From Hellea sp. (GTDB lineage Bacteria > Pseudomonadota > Alphaproteobacteria > Caulobacterales > Maricaulaceae): a stretch of DNA of 64,000 nt. A program made the position numbers and the translations under genes. This document shows positions 38,330 through 45,823 of the stretch, piece after piece (the first letter of the stretch is position 1; each line of letters begins with the position of its first letter). The stretch spans positions 59,549-123,548 of the forward strand of contig JABDKG010000032.1 in NCBI GenBank assembly GCA_013002305.1, in the 5' to 3' direction. The notes beneath the pieces are model-generated. The model was not told the DNA's origin. It saw nothing but the letters and a program-made list of their open reading frames with translations, and searched no databases.

Positions 38330-38410
38330 TGAAGTGATGCCTTGTTTTGCTTAACAAGGCGTTTATAGGCGCAAAAAATCCGAGTTTTTTCTAAAATCGA
38401 CGATGAATAA

Positions 38411-38752
38411 TTATATTATGTCTAATATGTTCTCAGGCGGGCGGCCCAATACAGCCTTGCCCTTATGAATAACAATAGGACGCTCGATCAGTTTAGGATA
38501 GGCAGCCATAGCTTTTATAAGCGCATTCTCATCGGTTTCTTTCTTCAGGTCCAAATCTTTGTATATTGCTTCGCCGCGGCGCATGAGATCACGGGCGCTG
38601 GGAAGGCCTAACATTTGTATCAAGCTTTGAATATCGTCCGGCGTTAGAGATGTGTCGAGATAAAGGACGATCTCAGGTTCAATTCCATTGTCTCGAATTA
38701 GCTGAAGGGTTTGACGCGACTTGGAACAGCGCGGGTTATGATAGATTTTCAC
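38411..38752 (-). CDS. ArsC-family arsenate reductase (glutaredoxin type)
   Basis: A protein of about 113 residues. KIYHNPRCSKSRQTLQLI carries the active-site Cys (CSKSR) and the C-terminal half ends LIERPIVIHKGKAVLGRPPE, with the Arg expected to bind arsenate or substrate. I chose GTG at 38752 because family similarity starts there and AAGGAGG lies about 14 bases upstream; the frame is open into the ABC gene to 38845 but that part is not ArsC-like. Its 5' end overlaps the ABC ATPase gene by 17 bases. No arsR or arsB is nearby, so arsenate may not be its substrate (YffB-type proteins have a similar fold). Confidence 0.82.
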   Translation of the reverse strand: MKIYHNPRCSKSRQTLQLIRDNGIEPEIVLYLDTSLTPDDIQSLIQMLGLPSARDLMRRGEAIYKDLDLKKETDENALIKAMAAYPKLIERPIVIHKGKAVLGRPPENILDII

Positions 38753-39530
38753 CACGGCGTGGATTGCCTCCTTTTCTCCTTCCGGCGTTTGGACCTCTTT
38801 TTCCTTTTTTGCGATTGGGCCGTGATGTCTCCACATAAGTTTCAATCACGTCGGCCGCCGGACCGATCATCTTGACTTCCCCTGCGCTGAGCCAAATGGC
38901 GCGTGTACAATATTGTTTTACGATGCTTGTATTGTGACTGGCCAAAATAAAGCCTTTGGATCCGGTGACCATGTTGCGTAGCCGGTTTTGTGCCTTGCGC
39001 CGGAATTTCTCATCGCCGGCTCCGATCCATTCATCGATCAATAAAATTTCCGGGTCAAGCGAAGTAGCCACGGCAAAACTCAGCCGCATAGCCATCCCGC
39101 GAGAATAAGTTCGCACAGGCTGATCGATTACAGATGCGAGTTCGCTGAATTTTGCGATTTCCGGAATCAATGCCCTGACCTCATCCGGCGATTTTCCGGC
39201 AATCATGCTCATAATCTGAACATTTTGGCGCCCCGTTAGTTCAGGCTTCATTCCGATCCCAATATTGAACAGAGTTTGTACCCTATTCCCAAAAGATTCG
39301 ACCGTACCCTTATTTGGCGGATAGACACCGGCCAAAACCCGCAACAAGGTTGACTTGCCAGAACCATTGGACCCAATCAAAGCAACGTTTTCGCCCTCTC
39401 TCAGTTCAAGGCTGACATTTTTTAGGGCGAGTTTCTGACCCATCTTCTGTTGCCGAAACATGCCATAACCCATCGTCGTGTCCGGATAGGCAAGGGATAG
39501 GTTTTCGGCTTTGAGTAATAGTTTCGGCAT
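38736..39530 (-). CDS. polysaccharide/polyol-phosphate ABC exporter, ATP-binding protein
   Basis: A 264-residue ATPase of the Wzt/KpsT/TagH type. Walker A is GSNGSGKST (53-61), the signature is YSRGMAMRLSFA, Walker B is EILLIDEWIGAGD and the switch His is in ILASHNTSI. It powers export of a finished polysaccharide across the inner membrane with the permease 3 bases upstream. It has no C-terminal carbohydrate-binding domain as in Wzt of O-antigen systems. A tail of about 30 residues rich in Lys, Arg and Gly (NRKKGKRGPNAGRRKGGNPR) is unusual; its coding region overlaps the ArsC-family start. Confidence 0.92.
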   Translation of the reverse strand: MPKLLLKAENLSLAYPDTTMGYGMFRQQKMGQKLALKNVSLELREGENVALIGSNGSGKSTLLRVLAGVYPPNKGTVESFGNRVQTLFNIGIGMKPELTGRQNVQIMSMIAGKSPDEVRALIPEIAKFSELASVIDQPVRTYSRGMAMRLSFAVATSLDPEILLIDEWIGAGDEKFRRKAQNRLRNMVTGSKGFILASHNTSIVKQYCTRAIWLSAGEVKMIGPAADVIETYVETSRPNRKKGKRGPNAGRRKGGNPRRGENLS

Positions 39531-39533
39531 GGC

Positions 39534-40307
39534 TCAAATCCAGAACGCTATATTGCGGTATCTGGTTTTGATCAAATAGATTGCAAGCAACCAGCCGGCG
39601 ATGGTGATCGCGATAACAACCTGCCAAGCCAATTCGGAAATCCGGCCATTGACAATTGGCTCCCGAATTATCGCCAAATAGTGGGTGAAAGGATTATAGT
39701 TCATGATTACAGCCTTAGGCCCTAATTGCTTTGGCAGATATAGAATGGGTGTTAGAAAGAACATCACATGCATGATCGCCCTTACCAAATGCAGCAAGTC
39801 TCTAAACCGCGCGCATAAAATTCCGAGTACGATATGAACCCAAATCGAGTTCAGAATCAGAAAAAAGAACCCTGGGATGATAGTAAGCGTGATCCAGCCT
39901 TGTTCATATCGCAGGTAAATCAACAAAATCACACTAATTATGATCACCATAAAGAAGCCGATCAGGTGTCGCATGACGTTTTGGGCAACAAAAGTGCCCA
40001 GCGATAGGTTCGTCCCCAATATCCAGGATCGCGAACTTACAAACACCGTGCACCCGTCGGTTATCGAGTGGGTGATGAAGGTCCAGACGGCGTAACCAAT
40101 AGTCACCCACAAAGAATACATGCGCAGCTCGTCACCGAGAAAAGACCCGAAGATGTAAATTTTGACACCGATAAACATGACGAATGAAATCGATATCCAG
40201 AAAATACCGATCAAGCTTCTACGGTAGATTTGGTTCATATCCGCCCAAGCCAATCGCCACCATAAAGGTCGATTGGCAAAGCCGCTAAAGAATGACGTGA
40301 GTCCCAT
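39534..40307 (-). CDS. polysaccharide ABC exporter, permease (ABC-2 type, Wzm/KpsM)
   Basis: A 257-residue protein with about six membrane helices. WWRLAWADMNQIYRRSLIGI is the amphipathic start typical of Wzm/KpsM, and FLTPILYLPKQLGPKAVIMN YNPFTHYL (read as two pieces) is the conserved last-loop motif of polysaccharide ABC-2 permeases. Together with the ATPase it would move lipid-linked polysaccharide to the periplasm. It lies 20 bases downstream of a large glycosyltransferase gene, all in the same direction. Confidence 0.92.
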   Translation of the reverse strand: MGLTSFFSGFANRPLWWRLAWADMNQIYRRSLIGIFWISISFVMFIGVKIYIFGSFLGDELRMYSLWVTIGYAVWTFITHSITDGCTVFVSSRSWILGTNLSLGTFVAQNVMRHLIGFFMVIIISVILLIYLRYEQGWITLTIIPGFFFLILNSIWVHIVLGILCARFRDLLHLVRAIMHVMFFLTPILYLPKQLGPKAVIMNYNPFTHYLAIIREPIVNGRISELAWQVVIAITIAGWLLAIYLIKTRYRNIAFWI

Positions 40308-40327
40308 ATTGCGCTTTCGCCTACCTG

Positions 40328-42790
40328 TTACTTCAGCAGTTTCTCAAAAAGGGTCGCTACGTTTTGATAGGCGTAATTTTCATTGTGGTAAGTAACCCCG
40401 GATAACGAAGCTTTTTCCCACTTGTCCGCGTTTAGATATAGAGACGCGCAATGTTTGGCAAATGTTTCAGGATTATTGGCTTCGAATTTTATCGCCTTTA
40501 GGCCTTTTTCAGCCATACCTTCAAACGCAATGTCGGTTCCGACACACGGCACGCCGGCACCAATGCTGGAGGCGACTTTACCTTTGAGTCCAGCCCCAAA
40601 ACGCAGCGGCGCAATCGTCAAAGTTAATCCTGCCAAAAACGCTTCCAAGTCTGGAATAAAGCCTTCTATAATGATTGAGTCAGACGCATATTCATAAAAT
40701 TCCTTTGGCATATGACTGCCGCAAATCCGCAGCTTGGCATCAGGTACAGCCTTGCTGATTGCCGGCCATACTTTTTTGACCAGCCAATGGACGGCATCAA
40801 TGTTCGGCGGATGTTTGTAGCCGCCGATAAAGGCAATATCCTGGCGCCCTTCATAGCCGCCCATACGCTCGGACTCGTTACGGATCAAAGGAATAGTGTG
40901 TATCTTCTTCAGGCTAATTTTATGTTCGGCTGACAATAGCGCGCGCTCAGCTCGACTAATGACAATGATTTTATCTGACTTGGCAATATAGCCAAGCTCT
41001 TGCTCCTGCATTTTTTCGGCAGCTTTTCGGTCAGCGGCCTTACCGGAAATTTCGGCTTCGCGGCTCATCCGTAGGAAATGGAGATCGACTGTATTAAAAA
41101 CAATTTTGGCCGATGGGCATTTCTTGCGGATAATATCAAGATAATGCTCACAGGATTCGGCTCGGGCCAAAACGACCGTATCAAACATGTCGCCGCGTTC
41201 TTCCAGAAACGCATTCATATTGGTGTAAAAAGGCGCGTAAATACATTCAACGCCCATCCGTTCAAGGCTTTCGGTCGCTTCGCCCCAATGGGCAAAATTG
41301 GAACCCGGTACAAAGTGTACCCGGTGACCTTGTCCGATCAGAATTTTCATCGAGTAATAGGCATCAACAGATCCCGAATCCTTATCAGGCTCTGGCGTTA
41401 CGGCATCAATATATAGGATATGCGATTTTGCCATACGGTCGCTGGCGACTTCGGGCGTTGTCGCATTTGGCAAATGTGTGCCCAGCGCATCGGCCCAAAT
41501 CCGGCGAAAGGTTCCGCGGTTAATCTCTTGATATTTTTTCGCACCCGATGTGACATCCGTACCAGAGCTTAAACCTTCAATATGGATGACTTCGGACGCT
41601 GGTTGATAGACGACGCGTTTGCGCATTGAGCGCACTTTGAAACAAATATCCGTATCTTCGTAATAGGCTTTTTCAAGTTCCGTATTAAAACCGCCTATTT
41701 CTTCCCAAAGATCGCGGGTAATCATTAAGGACGCGCCTGACACATAGTCGACATCGCGAACATAATTATAGCGAGGATGATCAGGGTTTTGGCCGCGGCC
41801 CCAGTTCCAGCCGGATCCATCCTCCCAAATAATCCCGCCGGCTTCTTGCAATTTGCCGTCCGGAAAAATCAACTTCGACCCGGCAATACCGACATCGCCA
41901 TGCTCGGTAAAAGTGCGGTACAATCGCTCAAGCCAACCTGGATTGACCAAAGTGTCATTATTGAGAAATACCAGATAGTCACCGCGCGCCAATTTGGCGT
42001 TTGCGTTACAATTATTTAAAAATCCGAGATTTTTCGGATTGCGATTATAAATCAACCCCGGAACAGTCTTCAGAATTGTGTAGAACGGGTCTGGCGATGT
42101 GTCGTCGGCCAAGATGACTTCATAGTCGACGCTAACATGTTGCTGGCTAATGGACTTAAGGCAGGCGATCGTTTGAGAAATTTCATTATAGACCGGAACG
42201 ATCACAGAAATGACCGGTTTTTCAGTTGGCATGAACTCGAAATCAATTTCATTATTAGCCGAAGTCGACATATCAAGCGCGGTCGCGCCAGCGCCATCAG
42301 CAGGCCTTCCTAACCGGATCGCAACACCCGTCATTTTTCGCGCCATTCGAAGCTTCCAGGCCTCTGGGAGCGGAAGTGTCCGGCGGATAAAACGCAATAA
42401 ATTGAAGGTCGCCTGTTTTCCCATCGCGCGGATAGGATGTTTCTCGAAATATTCAACCCGCAGCGCCAATTGCGACTTGGTCATGGTGAGGTCTTTTTCG
42501 ACCATTTCGGACCGTTTTGTATTTAGTTGGCTTTTCAGTTCGTGAGATTCGTAAAGCTTCTTATATTGCTCATAATTCCCGCGCGTCACATTGAGTTTTT
42601 CGCGCGCCTCATAGAGCTCTTCAGCCATTTTCTTGAGCTTGGCTTTATTGGCGTCAGCTTGCTCTTTCAACTTTAAAAAATCGGCTTCCAGCTTATCGAA
42701 TTTCCCAGTCATGCGGGTCAGCTTCGATTTTGTGGATCGAAGCTCTTTGGCCAAATCATCTTTGGTTTTATTAATAGTTTTGGTTGCCAT
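40328..42790 (-). CDS. bifunctional glycosyltransferase: coiled coil, GT2 and GT4 domains
   Basis: An 820-residue protein. Residues about 1-110 form a charged coiled coil (Lys/Glu/Leu heptads), perhaps for oligomerisation or membrane tethering. The GT2 domain (about 190-450) has SVIVPVYNEISQTIACL, VILADDTSPDP, LVFLNNDTLVNPGW and EKAYYEDTDICFKVR. The GT4-like half (about 475-815) has ILYIDAVTPEPDKDSGS, IAFIGGYKHPPNIDAVHWL and GAGLKGKVASSIGAGVPCVG. It should add two different sugars to a growing polysaccharide. It is between a sulfotransferase gene and the ABC exporter pair, so it likely builds the exported chain. Confidence 0.9.
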   Translation of the reverse strand: MATKTINKTKDDLAKELRSTKSKLTRMTGKFDKLEADFLKLKEQADANKAKLKKMAEELYEAREKLNVTRGNYEQYKKLYESHELKSQLNTKRSEMVEKDLTMTKSQLALRVEYFEKHPIRAMGKQATFNLLRFIRRTLPLPEAWKLRMARKMTGVAIRLGRPADGAGATALDMSTSANNEIDFEFMPTEKPVISVIVPVYNEISQTIACLKSISQQHVSVDYEVILADDTSPDPFYTILKTVPGLIYNRNPKNLGFLNNCNANAKLARGDYLVFLNNDTLVNPGWLERLYRTFTEHGDVGIAGSKLIFPDGKLQEAGGIIWEDGSGWNWGRGQNPDHPRYNYVRDVDYVSGASLMITRDLWEEIGGFNTELEKAYYEDTDICFKVRSMRKRVVYQPASEVIHIEGLSSGTDVTSGAKKYQEINRGTFRRIWADALGTHLPNATTPEVASDRMAKSHILYIDAVTPEPDKDSGSVDAYYSMKILIGQGHRVHFVPGSNFAHWGEATESLERMGVECIYAPFYTNMNAFLEERGDMFDTVVLARAESCEHYLDIIRKKCPSAKIVFNTVDLHFLRMSREAEISGKAADRKAAEKMQEQELGYIAKSDKIIVISRAERALLSAEHKISLKKIHTIPLIRNESERMGGYEGRQDIAFIGGYKHPPNIDAVHWLVKKVWPAISKAVPDAKLRICGSHMPKEFYEYASDSIIIEGFIPDLEAFLAGLTLTIAPLRFGAGLKGKVASSIGAGVPCVGTDIAFEGMAEKGLKAIKFEANNPETFAKHCASLYLNADKWEKASLSGVTYHNENYAYQNVATLFEKLLK

Positions 42791-42799
42791 TAGAATTGC

Positions 42800-43552
42800 C
42801 TATTCAGACCAAAGGTTCTTCTGAACAAAATGATAAAGGTCAAGATCAATTGCGTTGAGCTGGACAAGATTTATATAGGACAAGCGGCCAATTTCTTCTT
42901 CAAACGCCTTAAGCTTGCCCTGTAGGGATTTTTTCGGAGCACCCCTGGTATTGGCGTGGGCCGCAATCACTTTAAATTCCGGAAAATAAGGCCTGATCAA
43001 CTCGGCATATTTCGCCATTGATTCGTCGAATTTTTCGACAAGACCGACCATCGGCAATTGCTTCACGGCCTGGATCGCGCGCTGGCGGAAAAGATGAGCT
43101 TCGCGATTGGTTGTAAATTTAACGAAGTCTTTTAAACGGACCGTGTGGAAATTGACGATCTGGTTCATCATTGCGGTCGATAGTCGCCACGCCATATAAT
43201 GTTTGAAATCACCATCTTTTGCTGCCTTAGCGCCGGGCTGATCGGACTCTTGATTGCGCTCAAACTCATAGGCTGATTGAATCCGCGCGATCGGATGGCG
43301 CATAAACACGATGGGAATGATCTTAACACCCTTAATTTTAGGAAGCGTAATCTGGGCCGTATGCGAGGAGATAACCTTAATGTCAGGGTTTTTCACAATA
43401 TAGTCGGCCATCATATCCGGGGTTAGTTTCTTATTGTCAGGACCCTCAATCTCGACCCACTGATCACCGAAATTATGCCTTAGGATCTCGTCAACTGACG
43501 ACCCTGCATTTTTAAACAGATGATAGTGTATGATGACGGCCCGTTCAGCCAT
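42800..43552 (-). CDS. sulfotransferase family 2 protein (PAPS-dependent)
   Basis: A 250-residue protein. HLFKNAGSSVD (11-21) is the 5'-phosphosulfate-binding loop, and PIVFMRHPIARIQSAYEFER (about 91-110) is the 3'-phosphate-binding motif of PAPS sulfotransferases, similar to heparan 2-O-sulfotransferase relatives. It would place sulfate on a carbohydrate. It starts the reverse run ST-GT2/GT4-Wzm-Wzt, 9 bases before the glycosyltransferase. A close paralogue lies at 57735-58484, also next to a double-domain glycosyltransferase. PAPS is made by CysD/CysNC nearby. Confidence 0.9.
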   Translation of the reverse strand: MAERAVIIHYHLFKNAGSSVDEILRHNFGDQWVEIEGPDNKKLTPDMMADYIVKNPDIKVISSHTAQITLPKIKGVKIIPIVFMRHPIARIQSAYEFERNQESDQPGAKAAKDGDFKHYMAWRLSTAMMNQIVNFHTVRLKDFVKFTTNREAHLFRQRAIQAVKQLPMVGLVEKFDESMAKYAELIRPYFPEFKVIAAHANTRGAPKKSLQGKLKAFEEEIGRLSYINLVQLNAIDLDLYHFVQKNLWSE

Positions 43553-43690
43553 ACTTGTTCTCCCACTCGGGCTGCTGATTTCAGAGGCGAAATACCCTAA
43601 TTCGTTTATATGTAAAGGGGGGCCGCTGAATAAGATTGTTAATCTGAGATTTTCCTCGTAAAAAACACTTGAATTGAGCAGCTAATCCTT

Positions 43691-44617
43691 ATGATACCCA
43701 AAAATATAGAAAAACAGATAGCGACCATACTTCTGCAACAAGGACCCCAAACGGGCAAGCAGCTCATGAGCGAGCTTGGCGAGATTAATCCGATTTCATT
43801 GTGGAAAGCCTGTTACCAGTCAGAATTGTTTCGGGTCATCAATTTTGCCCGCTATTATTTACGCTATGATGTGACGCGCGAAGATATGATCCGCCTTAGT
43901 CCTTCAGTACTTCGCGATTTTCTGTCCTTCACGCTGATATATATTGCCGGGCAGCGCAGCGATGCCACAGATATGGCAGCTGTACTGGCCAATAAGCATC
44001 GCCTCATCAGTCTCAAAAAACTCAAATTTGCGCGCAATACACTTCTATCCTTGTCGCCGGATATTTTAGAGAGCATCCATTATAAAACCTGCTGTTTTAT
44101 CGCCGGGGATATTTCTTATTTTCTCGCCCATGAGGAGCCGCGGATTCACGAACCCACAGGCGCCAAGCTTTATGGTTCGGATATTGATATTATTGTCGTC
44201 CATGAAAATGATATGGATCCGGATCTCATCCGGCGCGCCGAAGAAGAGGTTCTGGCCTATAAACATCGCTGCATCAAAGACCCGATTATCGGGCAGGAGA
44301 TCGACTTTATTTTCAAACCGGTCCAGAAAATGTTGGGCCAATATGCCTATGCCGACATCCATCAAAAGATCGCCTGCAAGATCCTCTATGAAAGCTTTTT
44401 CCTTTATGGCCGTCTTGATCTTTATGAAAAGCTCACCACCGATCTGGAATTTTCAGGCACGGTCAAGAAAATTGAAGGCGATTTTACCACTGCGCTTGCA
44501 GGACGAAAAGCGACGATCAAAAAGATCCTCGCGCTCGGTCAGGACGATCTCGACAAGATGGACAAAAACACGCAAAGCCTGTTTTTCTTCTCGCAAGAGA
44601 GGCTCGAATTTCAATAG
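43691..44617 (+). CDS. predicted nucleotidyltransferase-fold protein with N-terminal winged helix
   Basis: A 308-residue protein that I cannot assign to a named family. Residues about 1-60 look like a winged-helix domain (IATILLQQGPQTGKQLMSEL). Residues about 135-215 carry the elements of the polymerase-beta nucleotidyltransferase fold: CFIAGDIS, then YGSDIDIIVV (161-170, Asp-x-Asp) and GQEIDFIFKP (201-210, third acid). The rest is helical. Such proteins transfer nucleotides to small molecules, proteins or RNA, and some act as toxins or antitoxins. It has neighbours on neither side that explain it. Two direct repeats follow the stop. Confidence 0.65.
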   Translation: MIPKNIEKQIATILLQQGPQTGKQLMSELGEINPISLWKACYQSELFRVINFARYYLRYDVTREDMIRLSPSVLRDFLSFTLIYIAGQRSDATDMAAVLANKHRLISLKKLKFARNTLLSLSPDILESIHYKTCCFIAGDISYFLAHEEPRIHEPTGAKLYGSDIDIIVVHENDMDPDLIRRAEEEVLAYKHRCIKDPIIGQEIDFIFKPVQKMLGQYAYADIHQKIACKILYESFFLYGRLDLYEKLTTDLEFSGTVKKIEGDFTTALAGRKATIKKILALGQDDLDKMDKNTQSLFFFSQERLEFQ

Positions 44618-44670
44618 GCACATACTCGAAAACCGGCGACAATTCGCGATAGGTAACTTTGCAACTCGAA

Positions 44671-44715
44671 ATTATGAGAAATCGGCAGTGATTTCACGCC
44701 GGTATTATGAGAAAT
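44671..44715. repeat. pair of 12-base direct repeats ATTATGAGAAAT
   Basis: ATTATGAGAAAT occurs at 44671-44682 and 44704-44715, 33 bases apart, each followed by an ATTTCAC (44691, 44722). Together they form a short imperfect repeat unit of about 33 bases between the nucleotidyltransferase-fold gene and the XRE gene. Possible roles are regulator binding or a recombination scar; there is no direct evidence. Confidence 0.5.
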
Positions 44716-44768
44716 TCCTGAATTTCACAGTGAAATAATTTATCGAATTTCGGTAAAATCTGCGGCGA

Positions 44769-45011
44769 TTAGGTCGCCCGTGACATCAAATCTGACGGAT
44801 CAAAAATAAACACTTCTTCAACCTGTTCGCCCAGAACAAAAGCGATCCGAAAGGCGAGCTCGAGCGAGGGGGCATATTTCTGCGCCTCGATCGAAATAAT
44901 GGTCTGGCGCGTCGCCCCGACCCGGCGCGCGAGCTCTGACTGGGTCAGTTCGGTTCGCGCCAACCGGATACGCTTGATGTGGTTGGTGATGGAGGTTTTC
45001 TTACCGCCCAT
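44769..45011 (-). CDS. XRE-family HTH transcriptional regulator
   Basis: An 80-residue protein with a Cro/CI-type helix-turn-helix: IKRIRLARTELTQSELARRV followed by GATRQTIISIEAQKYAPSLE and LAFRIAFVLGEQVEEVF. It resembles YgzD/YozG-type regulators that accompany small membrane proteins. TAATG links its start to the stop of the membrane-protein gene, so they form one operon. It likely controls its own promoter through the twin palindromes at 45546-45606 (inference). Confidence 0.9.
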   Translation of the reverse strand: MGGKKTSITNHIKRIRLARTELTQSELARRVGATRQTIISIEAQKYAPSLELAFRIAFVLGEQVEEVFIFDPSDLMSRAT

Positions 45012-45508
45012 TATTCACCGCTCCGGTAAGCCAGAACCATGACGGCGTTTTTGATGATGTCCCCGATAAAGGCCGCAGCGAGCAGCGCAAATACCAGATG
45101 GGACGTATTGTTAAAATCAAAAACAGACACAAATGACACTCTATCGCTCGCCAGCGCCTCAACACTGTTTTGCAGGACGATATGGCCGACCAATATATTG
45201 AGAAAAATGGCCAGGAAATAAAATCCGTAGGATGAGCCTTTGCGCTCGATCGCGATGTCGCGCTCATCCTTGCCGCCTTCATCATCTTTACGCTTACGCA
45301 GCTCAAAAACCGAGGCAATGACTGCATGCAAAATGATCGTCACAATGATGATGCCTATAAAAAGCTCGGCCAGCCCTCCGGGGCTCATCGTATCAATTGA
45401 AAAGCCCGTCATCGTCGCTTTTATAAAATATATAAAGACAAAACTATCGACAAGCAGCGTCATCCAAGCCTTGCGCTGGGTCTCGCTCATATCTTCTATC
45501 AAAGTCAT
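45011..45508 (-). CDS. four-helix membrane protein paired with an XRE regulator
   Basis: A 165-residue protein with about four membrane helices (about 17-35, 47-67, 92-112, 137-158). Between helices 2 and 3 the loop KDERDIAIERKGSSYGFYF matches the DER-x-x-x-I-x-x-K pattern of DUF2178-like membrane proteins, which usually occur with XRE regulators. AGGAG lies 4 bases before the ATG at 45508. The regulator gene follows with a one-base overlap. The function is unknown; a membrane stress sensor or a modulator of the regulator is possible. Confidence 0.75.
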   Translation of the reverse strand: MTLIEDMSETQRKAWMTLLVDSFVFIYFIKATMTGFSIDTMSPGGLAELFIGIIIVTIILHAVIASVFELRKRKDDEGGKDERDIAIERKGSSYGFYFLAIFLNILVGHIVLQNSVEALASDRVSFVSVFDFNNTSHLVFALLAAAFIGDIIKNAVMVLAYRSGE

Positions 45509-45545
45509 TTCTCTCTCCTATATGCGGATCAAACAACTTGACCCG

Positions 45546-45565
45546 ATGTAAAGTATTTTTTACAT
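45546..45565. promoter_or_regulatory. palindromic operator candidate, proximal copy
   Basis: ATGTAAAGTATTTTTTACAT is a 7-6-7 inverted repeat (ATGTAAA/TTTACAT). It abuts the -10 box and covers the expected start of transcription of the membrane-protein/XRE operon. Confidence 0.75.
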
Positions 45566-45593
45566 ATATAGGTGTGCAGATTTCGAATGTAAA
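45565..45593 (-). promoter_or_regulatory. core promoter of the membrane-protein/XRE operon
   Basis: On the minus strand TTTACA (45593-45588) and TATATA (45570-45565) are separated by 17 bases. The -35 box lies inside the distal palindrome and the -10 box touches the proximal one, so binding at either would block RNA polymerase. Confidence 0.65.
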
Positions 45594-45606
45594 GTATTTT
45601 TTACAT
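45587..45606. promoter_or_regulatory. palindromic operator candidate, distal copy
   Basis: An exact second copy of the 20-base palindrome, 41 bases from the first (about four helical turns), so that both face the same side of the DNA. It contains the -35 hexamer. Confidence 0.75.
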
Positions 45607-45697
45607 TTTCCTCAAAACTAAACGCGAATAAGAGCTCATCAGAATTCAGAAATCGGCGGGAAAAGTCTGGCTACTTAAATAGAACTTGCAAATTTCC

Positions 45698-45713
45698 GTG
45701 GGACAAACCCCAC
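45698..45713. promoter_or_regulatory. 16-base palindrome upstream of cysD, copy 1
   Basis: GTGGGACAAACCCCAC is a 5-6-5 inverted repeat. It overlaps the -35 region of a candidate promoter with TATAAA at 45720-45725 (no good -35 hexamer otherwise). A matching element lies 92 bases downstream. Confidence 0.55.
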
Positions 45714-45789
45714 AAACACTATAAATTCGGCATACAAACCTCTTTACAAATCAAATATCTAACCATAAAACGCGTCAAATTCTGAAATC

Positions 45790-45805
45790 GTGGGATTTAT
45801 CCCGC
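45790..45805. promoter_or_regulatory. 16-base palindrome upstream of cysD, copy 2
   Basis: GTGGGATTTATCCCGC shares the pattern GTGGGA-y-w-w-a-y-CCC-r-C with copy 1. It lies 18 bases before the cysD ATG, near the ribosome site AGGG, where a bound protein could block transcription elongation. A binding role for the HTH domain fused to CysD is inference. Confidence 0.55.
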
Positions 45806-45823
45806 AATGAATAGGGCAATATT

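Noticed and set aside
38411..38752. Arsenic resistance operon
   Set aside because: Only an ArsC-family gene is present; no arsR, arsB, acr3 or arsH is nearby.
44130..44738. 202-residue frame on the plus strand
   Set aside because: It is a shifted-frame shadow of the nucleotidyltransferase-fold gene; composition is Arg/Ser-rich without any motif.
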